64,000 nt of DNA from Eledone cirrhosa (taxonomy: Eukaryota; Mollusca; Cephalopoda; Octopoda; Eledonidae): positions 27,910,108 through 27,974,107 of the forward strand of contig OZ024744.1 of assembly GCA_964016885.1 (NCBI GenBank). The letters are read 5' to 3'. A model generated the notes under the pieces. That model saw nothing but the letters and a program-made list of their open reading frames with translations, was not told the DNA's origin and searched no databases. This document shows, in pieces, positions 13,034 to 24,897 of the stretch. The translations under genes were made by a program, and so were the position numbers. Within the stretch, counting starts at the first letter, position 1; every line of letters begins with the position of its first letter.

Positions 13034-14128
13034 GCTGTTATAACTGTTACTGTCATTGTTGTTGTTGTTGTCGCTGTTATCACTGTTATTTTCATTGTTG
13101 TTGTTGTCGCTGTTATCACTGTTATTGTCACTGTTGTTGTTGTTGTTGTTGTCGCTGTTATCACTGTTATTGTCACTGTTGTTGTTGTTGGCACTGTTAT
13201 AAATGTTATTGTCACTGTTGTCATTGTTGTCGCTGTTATCACTGTTATTGTCACTGTTGTTGTTGTTGTTGTCGCTGTCATAACTGTTCTTTTCACTGTT
13301 GTTGTTGTTGTTGTTCTCTCTGTTATCACTGTTATTGTCACTGTTGTAGTTGTTGTCGCTGTTATAACTGTTATTGTCACTGTTGTTGTTGTTGCTGTCG
13401 CTGTTATCACTGTTATTGTCATTGTTGTTGTTGTTGTGGCTGTTATCACTGTTATTGTCACTGTTGTTGTCGCTGTTATCACTGTTATTTTCATTGTTGT
13501 TGTTGTTGTTCTCTCTGTTATCACTGTTATTGTCACTGTTATTGTCACTGTTGTTGTTGTTCTCGCTGTTATAATTGTCATTGTGACTGTTGTTGTTGTC
13601 GCTGTTATAACTGTTATTGTCATTGTTGTTGTTGTTGTCGCTGTTATCACTGTTATTAACACTGTTGTTGTTGTTGTTCTCGCTGTTATCACTGTTATTG
13701 TCACTGTTGTTGTTGTTGTCGCTGTTATGACTGTTGTCATTGTTGTTGTTGTTGTCGCTGTTATCACTGTTATTGTCCCTGTTGTTGTTGTCGCTGTTAT
13801 AAATGTTATTGTCACTATTGCTTTTGTTGTTGTCGCTCTTATCACTCTTATTGTCATTGCTGTTGTTGGTTTCGCTGCTATCCCTGTTATTGTCATTGTT
13901 GTTGTTGTTGTACTCGCTGTTATCACTGTTATTGTCATTGTTGTTGTTGTTGTCGCTGTTATCACTGTTATTGTCACTGTTTTTGTTGTTGTCGCTATTA
14001 TCACTGTTAATGTCAATGTTGTTTTTGTTGTTGTCGCTGTTATCACTGTTATTTTCATTGTTTTTGTTGTTGTTCTCGCATTTATCACTGTTATTGTCAG
14101 TGTTGTTGTTGTTGTTCTCGCTGTTATC
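13034..14128 (+). repeat. Internal duplication inside A3 (second copy)
   Basis: Matches 11951-12640 with a shift of 1,083-1,095; the small change reflects different GTT counts. Beyond about 13.68 kb it follows the A2 order (13803 with 8498) rather than the first copy, so the right end of the duplicated stretch is uncertain by several hundred bases. One private change is GGCACT for GTCACT near 13190. Confidence 0.65.
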
Positions 14129-15451
14129 ACTGTTGTCGTCACTGTTGTTGTTGTTGTCGCTGTTATAACTGTTATTGTCATTGTTGTTGTTGTTGTCGCT
14201 GTTATCACTGTTATTGACACTGTTGTTGCTGTTGTTCTCGCTGTTATCACTGTTATTGTCACTGTTGTTGTTGTTGTTGTTCTCGCTGTTACCACTGTTA
14301 TTGTCAATGTTGTTGTTGTCGCTGTTATAACTGTTATTGTCACTGTTGTTGTTGTTGTCGCTGTTATAACTCTTATTGTCACTGTTGTTGTTGTTGTTGT
14401 CATTGTTATCACTGTTATTGTCATTATTGTTATTGTCACTGTTGTTGTTGTTGTTCTCGCTGTTATCACTGTTGTCGTCACTGTTGTTGTTGTCGCTGTT
14501 ATAACTGTTATTGTCGCTGTTATAACTGTTATTGTCATTGTTGTTGTCGTCGCTGTTATCACTGTTATTGTCACTGTTGTTGTTCTCGCTGTTATAACTG
14601 TTATTCTCACTGTTGTTGTTGTTCTCGCTGTTATCACTGGTATTGACACTGTTGTTGTTTTTATTGTCGCTGTTATAACTGTTATTGTCACTGTTGTTAT
14701 TGTTGTTGTCGCTGTTATAACTGTTATTGTCACTGTTGTTGTTGTTCTCGCTGTTATCACTGTTATTGTCATTGTTGTTGTTGTCGCTGTTATCACTGTT
14801 ATTGTCATTGTTGTTGTTGTCGCTGTTATCACTGTTATTGTCACTGTTGTTGTTGTTCTCGCTGTTATCACTGTTATTGTCACTGTTGTCGTTCTTCTCG
14901 CTGTTATCACTGTTATTGTCATTGTTGTTGTTGTTGTGTTCGCTGTTATAACTGTTATTGTCATTGTTGTTGTTGTTGTCACTGTTATCACTGTTATTGT
15001 CACCGTTGTTGTTGTCGCTGTTATCACTGTTATTTTCATTGTTGTTGTTGTCGCTGTTATCACTGTTATTTTCACTGTTGTTGTTGTTGTCGCTGTTATC
15101 ACTGTTATTGTCACTGTTGTTGTTGTTGTCGATTTTATCACTGTTATTGTCACTGTTGTTGTTGTTATTGTCGCTGTCATAACTATTCTTTTCACTGTTG
15201 TTGTTGTTGTCGCTGTTATAACTGTTATTGTCACTGTTGTTGTCGCTGTTATAACTCTTATTGTCACTGTTGTTGTTGTTGTCGCTGTTATCACTGTTAT
15301 TGTCACAGTGGTTGTTGTCGCTGTTGTCATTGTTATTGTCATTGTCGTTGTTGTCGCTTTTATAAATGTTATTGTCATTGTAGTTGTTGTTGTCGCTGTT
15401 ATAACTGTTATTGTCACTGTTGTTGTTGTTGCTGTCGGTGTTATAACTGTT

Positions 15452-15461
15452 ATTAGTTACT
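15452..15461 (+). other. +1 phase scar ATTAGTTACT (A3)
   Basis: Third copy, 5,314 bases after the second, with the same flanks. The larger spacing reflects the internal expansion of A3. Confidence 0.95.
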
Positions 15462-15579
15462 GTTGTTGTTGTTGTTGTTCTCGCTGTTACCACTTTTATT
15501 GTCAATGTTGTTGTTGTTGTCGCTGTTATAACTGTTATTGTCACTGTTATTGTTGTTGTTGTCGCTGTTATAACTCTTA

Positions 15580-18500
15580 TTGTCACTGTTGTTGTTGTTG
15601 TCGCTATTATCACTGTTATTGTCACTGTTGTTTTTGTTGTTGTCGCTGTTATCACTGTTATTTTCATTGTTTTTGTTGTTGTTCTCGCATTTATCACTGT
15701 TATTGTCAGTGTTGTTGTTGTTGTTCTCGCTGTTATCACTGTTGTCGTCACTGTTGTTGTTGTTGTCGCTGTTATTTCTGTTATTGTCGTTGTTATAACT
15801 GTTATTGTCATTGTTGTTGTTGTCGCTGTTATCACTGTTATTGACACTGTTGTTGCTGTTGTTCTCGTTGTTATCACTGTTATTGTCACTGTTGTTGTTG
15901 TTGTTCTCGCTGTTACCACTGTTATTGTCAATGTTGTTGTTGTTGTCGCTGTTATAACTGTTATTGTCACTGTTGTTGTTGTCGCTGTTATAACTGTTAT
16001 TGTCATTGTTGTTGTTGTCGCTGTTATCACTGTTATTGTCACTGTTGTTGTTGTTCTCGCTGTTATCACTGTTATTGTCACTGTTGTTGTTCTTCTCGCT
16101 GTTATCACTGTTATTGTCATTGTTGTTGTTGTTGTGTTCGCTTTTATAACTGTTATTGTCATTGTTGTTGTTGTTGTTGTCGCTGTTATCACTGTTATTG
16201 TCACTGTTGTTGTTGTCGCTGGTATAACTGTTATTGTCATTGTTGTTGTCGTCGCTGTTATCACTGTTATTGTCACTGTTGTTGTTCTCGCTGTTATAAC
16301 TGTTATTCTCACTGTTGTTGTTGTTCTCGCTGTTATCACTGTTATTGTCACTGTTTTTGTTGTTGTTGTCGCTTCTATAACTGTTATTGTCACTATTGCT
16401 GTTGTTGTTGTCGCTGTTATCACTCTTATTGTCATTGTTGTTGTTGTCGCTGTTATCACTGTTATTGTCACTGTTGTTGTTCTCGCTGTTATAACTGTTA
16501 TTCTCACTGTTGTTGTTGTCGCTGTTATCACTGTTATTGTCGCTGTTGTTGTTGTCGCTGTTATAACTGTTATTGTCACTATTGCTTTTGTTGTCGCTCT
16601 TATCACTCTTATTGTCATTGTTGTTGTTGTTCTCGCTGCTATCCCTGTTATTGTCATTGTTGTTGTTGTTGAACTCGCTGTTATCACTGTTATTGTCATT
16701 GTTGTTGTTATTGTCGCTGTTATCACTGTTATTGTCACTGTTTTTGTTGTTGTCGCTATTATCACTGTTATTTTCATTGTTTTTGTTGTTGTTGTTCTCG
16801 CTGTTATCACTGTTGTTGTTGTTCTCGCTGTTATCACTGTTATTGTCATTGTTGTTGTTCTTCTCGCTGTTATAACTGTTATTGTCATTGTTGTTGTTGT
16901 TGTTGTCGCTGTTATCACTGTTATTGTCACTGTTGTTGTTGTCGCTGGTATAACTGTTATTGTCACGGTTGTTTTTGTTGTTGTCGCTGTTATCACTGTT
17001 ATTGTCACTGTTGTTCTCGCTGTTATAACTGTTATTCTCACTGTTGTTTTTCTGGCTGTTATCACTGGTATTGACACTGTTGTTGTTTTTATTGTCGCTG
17101 TTAGAACTGTTATTGTCACTGTTGTTATTGTTGTTGTCGCTGTTATAACTGTTATTGTCACTGTTGTTGTTGTTCTCGCTGTTATCACTGTTATTGTCAT
17201 TGTTGTTGTTGTCGCTGTTATCACTGTTATTGTCATTGTTGTTGTTGTCGCTGTTATCACTGTTATTGTCACTGTTGTTGTTGTTCTCGCTGTTATCACT
17301 GTTATTGTCACTGTTGTTCTTCTCGCTGTTATCACTGTTATTGTCATTGTTGTTGCTGTTGTGTTCGCTGTTATCACTGTTATTGTCATTGTTGTTGTTG
17401 TTGTTATTGTCGCTGTTATCACTGTTATTGTCACTGTTGTTGTTGTCGCTGGTATAACTGTTATTGTCACTGTTGTTTATGTTGTTGTCGCTGTTATCAC
17501 TGTTATTGTCACTGTTGTTGTTGTCGCTGTTATAACTGTTATTGTCACTGTTGCTGTTGTTGTCGCTGTTATCTCTGTTATTGTCATTGTTGTTGTTGTT
17601 GTTGTTGCTGTTATAACTGTTACTGTCACTGTTGTTGTTGTTGTCGCTGTTATCACTGTTATTTTCATTGTTGTTGTCGCTGTTATCACTGTTATTGTCA
17701 CTGTTGTTGTTGTTGTTGTCGCTGTTATCACTGTTATTGTTGTTGTCACTGTTATAAATGTTATTGTCACTGTTGTCGGTGTTGTCGCTGTTATCACTGT
17801 TATTGTCACTGTTGTTGTTGTTGTCGCTGTCATAACTGTTCTTTTCACTGTTGTTGTTGTTGTTGTTCTCGCTGTTATCACTGTTATTGTCACTGTTGTT
17901 GTCGCTGTTATCACTGTTATTGTCACTGTTGTTATTGTTGTTGTTGCTGTTATCACTGTTATTGTCACTGTTGTAGTTGTTGTCGCTGTTATAACTGTTA
18001 TTATCACTGTTGTTGTTGTTGTTCTCTCTGTTATCACTCTTATTGTCACTGTTATTTTCACTGTTGTTGTTGTTCTCGCTGTTATAACTGTTATTGTGAC
18101 TGTTGTTGTTGTCTCTGTTATAACTGATATTGTCATTGTTGTTGTTGTTGTCGCTGTTATCACTGTTATTAACACTGTTGTTGTTGTTGTTCTCGCTGTT
18201 ATCACTGTTATTGTCACTGTTGTTGTTGTCGCTGTTATAACTGTTATTGTCACTGTTGTTGTTGCTGTTGTCGCTGTCATAACTCTTATTGTCACTGTTG
18301 TTGTTGTTGTCGTTGTTATCACTGTTATTGTCATTATTGTTGTTCTCGCTGTTATCACTGGTATTGACACTGTTGTTGTTGTTGTCGCTGTTATAACTTA
18401 TTGTCTCTGTTGATGTTGTTGTTGTCGCTGTTATAACTGTTATTGTCACTGTTGTTGTTGTCGCTGTTATAACACTTATTGTCACTGTTGTTGTTGTTGT

Positions 18501-18950
18501 CGTCGTTGTTATCACTGTTATTGTCATTATTGTTGTTGTCGCTGTTATCAATGTTATTGTCATTGTTGTTGTTGTTGTCGCTGTTATCACTGTTATTGTC
18601 CCTGTTGTTGTTGTCGCTGTTATAACTGTTATTGTCACTATTGCTTTTGTTGTTGTCGCTCTTATCACTCTTATTGTCATTGTTGTTGTTGTTCTCGCTG
18701 CTATCCCTGTTATTGTCATTGTTGTTGTTGTACTCGCTGTTATCACTGTTATTGTCATTGTTGTTGTTGTCGCTGTTATCACTGTTATTGTCACTGTTTT
18801 TGTTGTTGTCGCTATTATCACTGTTATTGTCACTGTTGTTTTTGTTGTTGTCGCTGTTATCACTGTTATTTTCATTGTTTTTGTTGTTGTTCTCGCATTT
18901 ATCACTGTTATTGTCAGTGTTGTTGTTCTTGTTCTCGCTGTTATCACTGT
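15580..18950 (+). repeat. Rearranged A-type block A4 (transition zone)
   Basis: The first 650 bases follow A3 at a shift of 5,305. Near 16238 the match jumps about 525 bases ahead in A3 (16230 aligns with about 11455), consistent with a deletion, and ends near 16510. The rest is a mosaic of modules seen elsewhere in different order (for example the CTGCTATCCCTG module at 16635 and 18698). It contains the only 2-base deletion of the array at 18393-18403. I could not assign it to one parent copy. No gene. Confidence 0.7.
18393..18403 (+). other. 2-base deletion phase scar
   Basis: ATAACTTATTG where the array normally reads ATAACTGTTATTG: GT is missing and the phase moves by -2. Seen once only. 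The related stretch near 57680 has the intact form, so the loss is local to A4. Confidence 0.93.
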
Positions 18951-19271
18951 CGTCGTCACTGTTGTTGTTGTTGTCGCTGTTATAACTGTTATTGTGACTG
19001 TTGTTGTTGTTGTTGTCGCTGTTATAACTTTTATTGTCATTGTTGTTGTTGTCGCTGTTATCACTGTTATTGACACTGTTGTTGCTGTTGTTCTCGCTGT
19101 TATCACTGTTATTGTCACTGTTGTTGTTGTTCTCGCTGTTACCACTGTTATTGTCTATGTTGTTGTTGTTGTCGCTGTTATAACTGTTATTGTCACTGTT
19201 GTTGTTGTTGTTGTCGTTGTTATCACTGTTATTGTCATTATTGTTATTGTCGCTGTTATCACTGTTATTGT

Positions 19272-19275
<4 letters not shown>

Positions 19276-19302
<27 letters not shown>
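19276..19302 (+). repeat. (GTT)9 tract, P1
   Basis: Nine uninterrupted GTT triplets, the longest pure run I found. It is followed by GTCGCGGTTATC, where GCT has become GCG (in phase, so no shift) and adds a second CpG. A typical unit has three or four GTT. Confidence 0.93.
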
Positions 19303-19304
<2 letters not shown>

Positions 19305-21504
19305 CGCGGTTATCACTGTTATTGTCACTGTTGTTGTTGTCGCTTCTATAACTGTTATTGTCACTATTGCTGTTGTTGTCGCTGTTATCACTCTTATTGT
19401 CATTGTTGTTGTTGTCGCTGTTATCACTGTTATTGTCACTGTTGTTGTTCTCGCTGTTATAACTGTTATTCTCACTGTTGTTGTTCTCGCTGTTATCAAT
19501 GGTATTGACATTGTTGTTGTTTTTATTGTCGCTGTTATAACTGTTATTGTCACTGTTGTTGTTGTTGTTCTCGCTCTTATCACTGTTATTGTCATTGTTG
19601 TTGTTGTCGCTGTTATCACTGTTATTGTCATTGTTGTTGTCGCTGTTATCACTGTTATTGTCACTGTTGTTGTTGTTCTCGCTGTTATCACTGTTATTGT
19701 CACTGTTGTTGTTCTTCTCGCTGTTATCACTGTTATTGTCATTGTTGTTGTTGTTGTGTTCGCTGTTATAACTGTTATTGTCATTGTTGTTGTTGTTGTT
19801 GTCGCTGTTATCACTGTTATTGTCACTGTTGTTGTTGTCGCTGGTATAACTGTTATTGTCACTGTTGTTTTTGTTGTTGTCGCTCTTATCACTGTTATTG
19901 TCACTGTTGTTGTTGTCGCTGTTATAACTGTTATTGTCACTGTTGTTGTTGTCACTGTTATCACTCTTATTGTCATTGTTGTTGTTGTTGTTCTCGCTGT
20001 TATCACTGTTATTGTCACTGTTGCTGTTGTTGTCGCTGTTATCTCTGTTATTGTCATTGTTGTTGTCGTTGTTATAACTGTTATTGTCATTGTTGTTGTT
20101 GTTGTTGCTGTTATAACTGTTACTGTCATTGTTGTTGTTGTCGCTGTTATCACTGTTATTTTCATTGTTGTTGTTGTCGCTGTTATCACTGTTATTGTCA
20201 CTGTTGTTGTTGTTGTTGTCGCTGTTATCACTGTTATTGTCACTGTTGCTGTTGTTGTCGCTGTTATCACTGCTATTGTCATTGTTGTTGTTGTTGTCGC
20301 TGTTATCACTGTGATTGTCATTGTTGTTGTTGTTGTTGTTCTCGCTGTTATCACCGTTATTGTCACTGTTGTTGTCGCTGTTATCACTGTTATTGTCACT
20401 GTTGTTATTGTTGTTGTTGCTGTTATCACTGTTATTGTCACTGTTGTAGTTGTTGTCGCTGTTATAACTGTTATTGTCACTGTTGTTGTTGTTGCTGTCG
20501 CTGTTATCACTGTTATTGTCATTGTTGCTGTTGTACTCGCTGTTATCACTGTTATTGTTGTTGTTGTAGTGGCTGTTATCACTGTTATTGTCACTGTTGT
20601 TGTCGCTGTTATCACTGTTATTTTCATTGTTATTGTCACTGATGTTGTTGTTCTCGCTGTTATAACTGTTATTGTGACTGTTGTTGTTGTCTCTGTTATA
20701 ACTGTTATTGTCATTGTTGTTGTTGTTGTCGCTGTTATCACTGTTATTAACACTGTTGTTGTTGTTGTTCTCGCTGTTATCACTGTTATTGTCACTGTTG
20801 TTGTTGTCGCTGTTATAACTGTTATTGTCACTGTTGTTGTTGCTGTTGTCGCTGTCATAACTCTTATTGTCACTGTTGTTGTTGTTGTCGTTGTTATCAC
20901 TGTTATTGTCATTATTGTTGTTCTCGCTGTTATCACTGGTATTGACACTGTTGTTGTTGTTGTTCTCGCTGTTATAACTGTTATTGTCACTGTTGTTGTT
21001 GTTGTCGCTGTTATAACTCTTATTGTCACTGTTGTTGTTGTTGTCGTCGTTGTTATCACTGTTATTGTCATTATTGTTGTTGTCGCTGTTATCACTGTTA
21101 TTGTCATTGTTGTTGTTGTCGCTGTTATCACTGTTATTGTCCCTGTTGTTGTTGTCGCTGTTATAACTGTTATTGTCACTGTTGTTTTTGTTGTTGTCGC
21201 TGTTATCACTGTTATTTTCATTGTTTTTGTTGTTGTTCTCGCATTTATCACTGTTATTGTCAGTGTTGTTGTTCTTGTTCTAGCTGTTATCACTGTTGTT
21301 GTTGTGGTCGCTGTTATAACTGTTATTGTGACTGTTGTTGTTGTTGTCGTCGCTGTTATAACTGTTATTGTCATTGTTGTTGTTGTCGATGTTATCACTG
21401 TTATTGACACTGTTGTTGCTGTTGTTCTCGCTGTTATCACTGTTACTGTCACTGTTGTTGTTGTTCTCGCTGTTACCACTGTTATTGTCAATGTTGTTGT
21501 TGTT

Positions 21505-21512
21505 GTCGCGTT
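21505..21512 (+). other. -1 phase scar GTCGCGTT (P1)
   Basis: GTCGCTGTT has lost its T. First of four copies of this scar; it follows GTTACCACTGTTATTG and TCAATG in each. Confidence 0.95.
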
Positions 21513-21789
21513 ATAACTGTTATTGTCACTGTTGTTGTTGTCGCTGTTATAACTCTTATTGTCACTGTTGTTGTTGTTGTCGTTTTTTTCACTGTTATTG
21601 TCATTATTGTCATTGTCGCTGTTATCACTGTTATTGTCATTGTTGTTGTTGTTGTTGTTGTCGCTGTTATCACTGTTATTGTCACTGTTGTTGTTGTTGT
21701 CGCTTCTATAACTGTTATTGTCACTATTGCTGTTGTTGTCGCTGTTATCACTCTTATTGTCATTGTTGTTGTTGTTGTTCTCGCTGTTA

Positions 21790-24700
21790 TCACTGTTATT
21801 GTCATTGTTGTTGTTGTCGCTGTTATCACTGTTATTGTCATTGTTGTTGTTGTCGCTGTTATCACTGTTATTGTCACTGTTGTTGTTGTTCTCGCTGTTA
21901 TCACTGTTGTTGTCACTGTTGTTGTTCTTCTCGCTGTTATTACTGTTATTGTCATTGTTGTTGTTGTTGTGTTCGCTGTTATAACTGTTATTGTCATTGT
22001 TGTTGTTGTTGTTGTCGCTGTTATCACTGTTATTGTCACTGTTGTTGTTGTCGCTGGTATAACTGTTATTGTCACTGTTGTTTTTGTTGTTGTTGCTGTT
22101 ATCACTGTTATTGTCACTGTTGTTGTTGTCGCTGTTATAACTGCTATTGTCACTGTTGTTGTTGTCACTGTTATCACTCTTACTGTCACTGTTGTTTTTG
22201 TTCTCGCTGTTATCACTGTTATTGTCATTGTTGTTGTTGTCGCTGTTATCACTGTTATTGTCACTGTTGCTGTTGTTGTCGCTGTTATCTCTGTTATTGT
22301 CATTGTTGTTGTCGCTGTTATAACTGTTATTGTCATTGTTTTTGTTGTTGTTGTTGTTATAACTGTTACTGTCATTGTTGTTGTTGTCGCTGTTATCACT
22401 GTTATTTTCATTGTTGTTGTTGTCGCTGTTATCACTGTTATTGTCACTGTTGTTGTTGTTGTCGCTGTTATCACTGTTATTGTCACTGTTGTTGTTGTTG
22501 TCACTGTTATAAATGTTATTGTCACTGTTGTCGTTGTTGTCGCTGTTATCACTGTTATTGTCACTGTTGTTGTCGCTGTTATCACTGTTATTGTCACTGT
22601 TGTTATTGTTGTTGTTGCTGTTATCACTGTTATTGTCACTGTTGTAGTTGTTGTCGCTGTTATAACTGTTATTGTCACTGTTGTTGTTGTTGCTGTCGCT
22701 GTTATTACTGTTATTGTCATTGTTGTTGTTGTTGTGGCTGTTATCACTGTTATTGTCACTGTTGTTGTCGCTGTTATCACTGTTATTTTCATTGTTGTTG
22801 TTCTCTCTGTTATCACTGTTATTGTCACTGTAGTTGTTGTTCTCGCTGTTATAACTGTTATTGTCTCTGTTGTTGTTGTCGCTGTTATAACTGTTATTGT
22901 CATTGTTGTTGTTGTTGTCGCTGTTATCACTGTTATTAACATTGTTGTTGTTGTTCCCGCTGCTATCCCTGTTATTGTCATTGTTGTTGTTGTTGTACTC
23001 GCTGTTATCACTGTTATTGTCATTGTTGTTGTTGTTGTCGCTGTTATCACTATTATTGTCACTGTTTTTGTTGTTGTCACTATTATCACAGTTATTGTCA
23101 CTGTTGTTTTTGTTGTTGTCGCTGTTATCACTGTTATTGTGACTGTTGTTGTTGTTGTTGTCGCTGTTATCACTGTTATTGACACTGTTGTTGCTGTTGT
23201 TCTCGCTGTTATCACTGTTATTGTCACTGTTGTTGTTGTTCTCGCTGTTACCACTGTTATTGTCAATGTTGTTGTTGTTGTCGCTGTTATAACTGTTATT
23301 GTCACTGTTGTTGTTGTTGTCGATGTTATAACTCTTATTGTCACTGTTGTTGTTGTTGTTGTCGTTGTTATCACTGTTATTGTCATTGTTGTTATTGTCG
23401 CTGTTATCACTGTTATTGACATTGTTGTTGTTGTTGTTGTTGTCGCTGTTATCACTGTTATTGTCACTGTTGTTGTTGTTGTTGTCGCTTCTATAACTGT
23501 TATTGTCACTATTGCTGTTGTTGTTGTCGCTGTTATCACTCTTATTGTCATTGTTGTTGTTGTCGCTGTTATCACTGTTATTGTCACTGTTGTTGTTCTC
23601 GCTGTTATAACTGTTATTCTCACTGTTGTTGTTCTCGCTGTTATCAATGGTAATGACACTGTTGTTGTTTTTATTGTCGCTGTTAGAACTGTTATTGTCA
23701 CTGTTGTTATTGTTGTTGTCGCTGTTATAACTGTTATTGTCACTGTTGTTGTTGTTGTTCTCGCTGTTATCACTGTTATTGTCATTGTTGTTGTTGTCGC
23801 TGTTATCACTGTTATTGTCATTGTTGTTGTTGTCGCTTTTATCACTGTTATTGTCACTGTTGTTGTTGTTCTCGCTGTTATCACTGTTATTGTCACTGTT
23901 GTTGTTCTTCTCGCTGTTATCACTGTTATTGTCATTGTTGTTGTTGTTGTGTTCGCTGTTATAACTGTTATTGTCATTGTTGTTGTAGTTGTTTTCGCTG
24001 TTATCACTGTTATTGTCACTGTTGTTGTTGTCGCTGGTATAACTGTTATTGTCACTGTTGTTTTTGTTGTTGTCGCTGTTATCACTGTTATTGTCACTGT
24101 TGTTGTTGTCGCTGTTATAACTGTTATTGTCACTGTTGTTGTTGTTGTTGTCACTGTTATCACTGTTATTGTCACTGTTGTTGTTGTTCTCGCTGTTATC
24201 ACTGTTATTGTCATTGTTGTTGTTGTCGCTGTTATCACTGTTATTGTCACTGTTGTTGTTGTTGTCGCTGTTATCTCTGTTATTGTCATTGTTGTTGTCG
24301 CTGTTATAACTGTTATTGTCATTGTTGTTGTTGTTGTTGTTGCTGTTATAACTGTTACTGTCATTGTTGTTGTTGTTGTCGCTGTTATCACTGTTATTTT
24401 CATTGTTGTTGTTGTCGCTGTTATCACTGTTATTGTCACTTTTGTTGTTGTTGTTGTTGTCGCTGTTATCACTGTTATTGTCACTGTTGTTGTTGTTGTC
24501 ACTGTTATAAATGTTATTGTCACTGTTGTCATTGTTGTCGCTGTTATCACTGTTATTGTCACTGTTGTTGTTGTTGTCGCTGTCATAACTGTTCTTTTCA
24601 CTGTTGTTGTTGTTGTTCTCTCTGTTATCACTGTTATTGTCACTGTTGTAGTTGTTGTCGCTGTTATAACTGTTATTGTCACTGTTGTTGTTGTTGCTGT

Positions 24701-24897
24701 CGCTGTTATCACTGTTATTGTCATTGTTGTTGTTGTTGTGGCTGTTATCACTGTTATTGTCACTGTTGTTGTCGCTGTTATCACTGTTATTTTCATTGTT
24801 GTTGTTGTTGTTTTCTCTGTTATCACTGTTATTGTCACTGTTGTTGTTGTTCTCGCTGTTATAATTGTCATTGTGACTGTTGTTGTTGTCGCTGTTA
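21790..24897 (+). repeat. 3.1-kb duplication within P1, copy 1
   Basis: Landmarks at 21969, 22897, 23737, 24127 and 24676 recur 3,107-3,108 bases later (25077, 26005, 26844, 27234, 27783). Single-base differences are few: ACAGTTATT near 23090, ATCACTATTATT near 23050 and GCTTTTATC near 23837 are private to this copy. Confidence 0.88.

Larger units (their letters stand above)
10278..15579 (+). repeat. Higher-order repeat A3 (about 5.3 kb, internally expanded)
   Basis: Third A-type copy. Its right part (13374-15452) matches A2 (8069-10138) with a shift of 5,305-5,314. Its left 700 bases match the start of the next block with the same 5,305 shift (10275-10493 with 15580-15798; 10829 with 16134). 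It is longer than A1 and A2 because about 1.1 kb near 12-13 kb has been duplicated internally. It ends with the +1 scar at 15452 like its predecessors. No gene. Confidence 0.82.
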
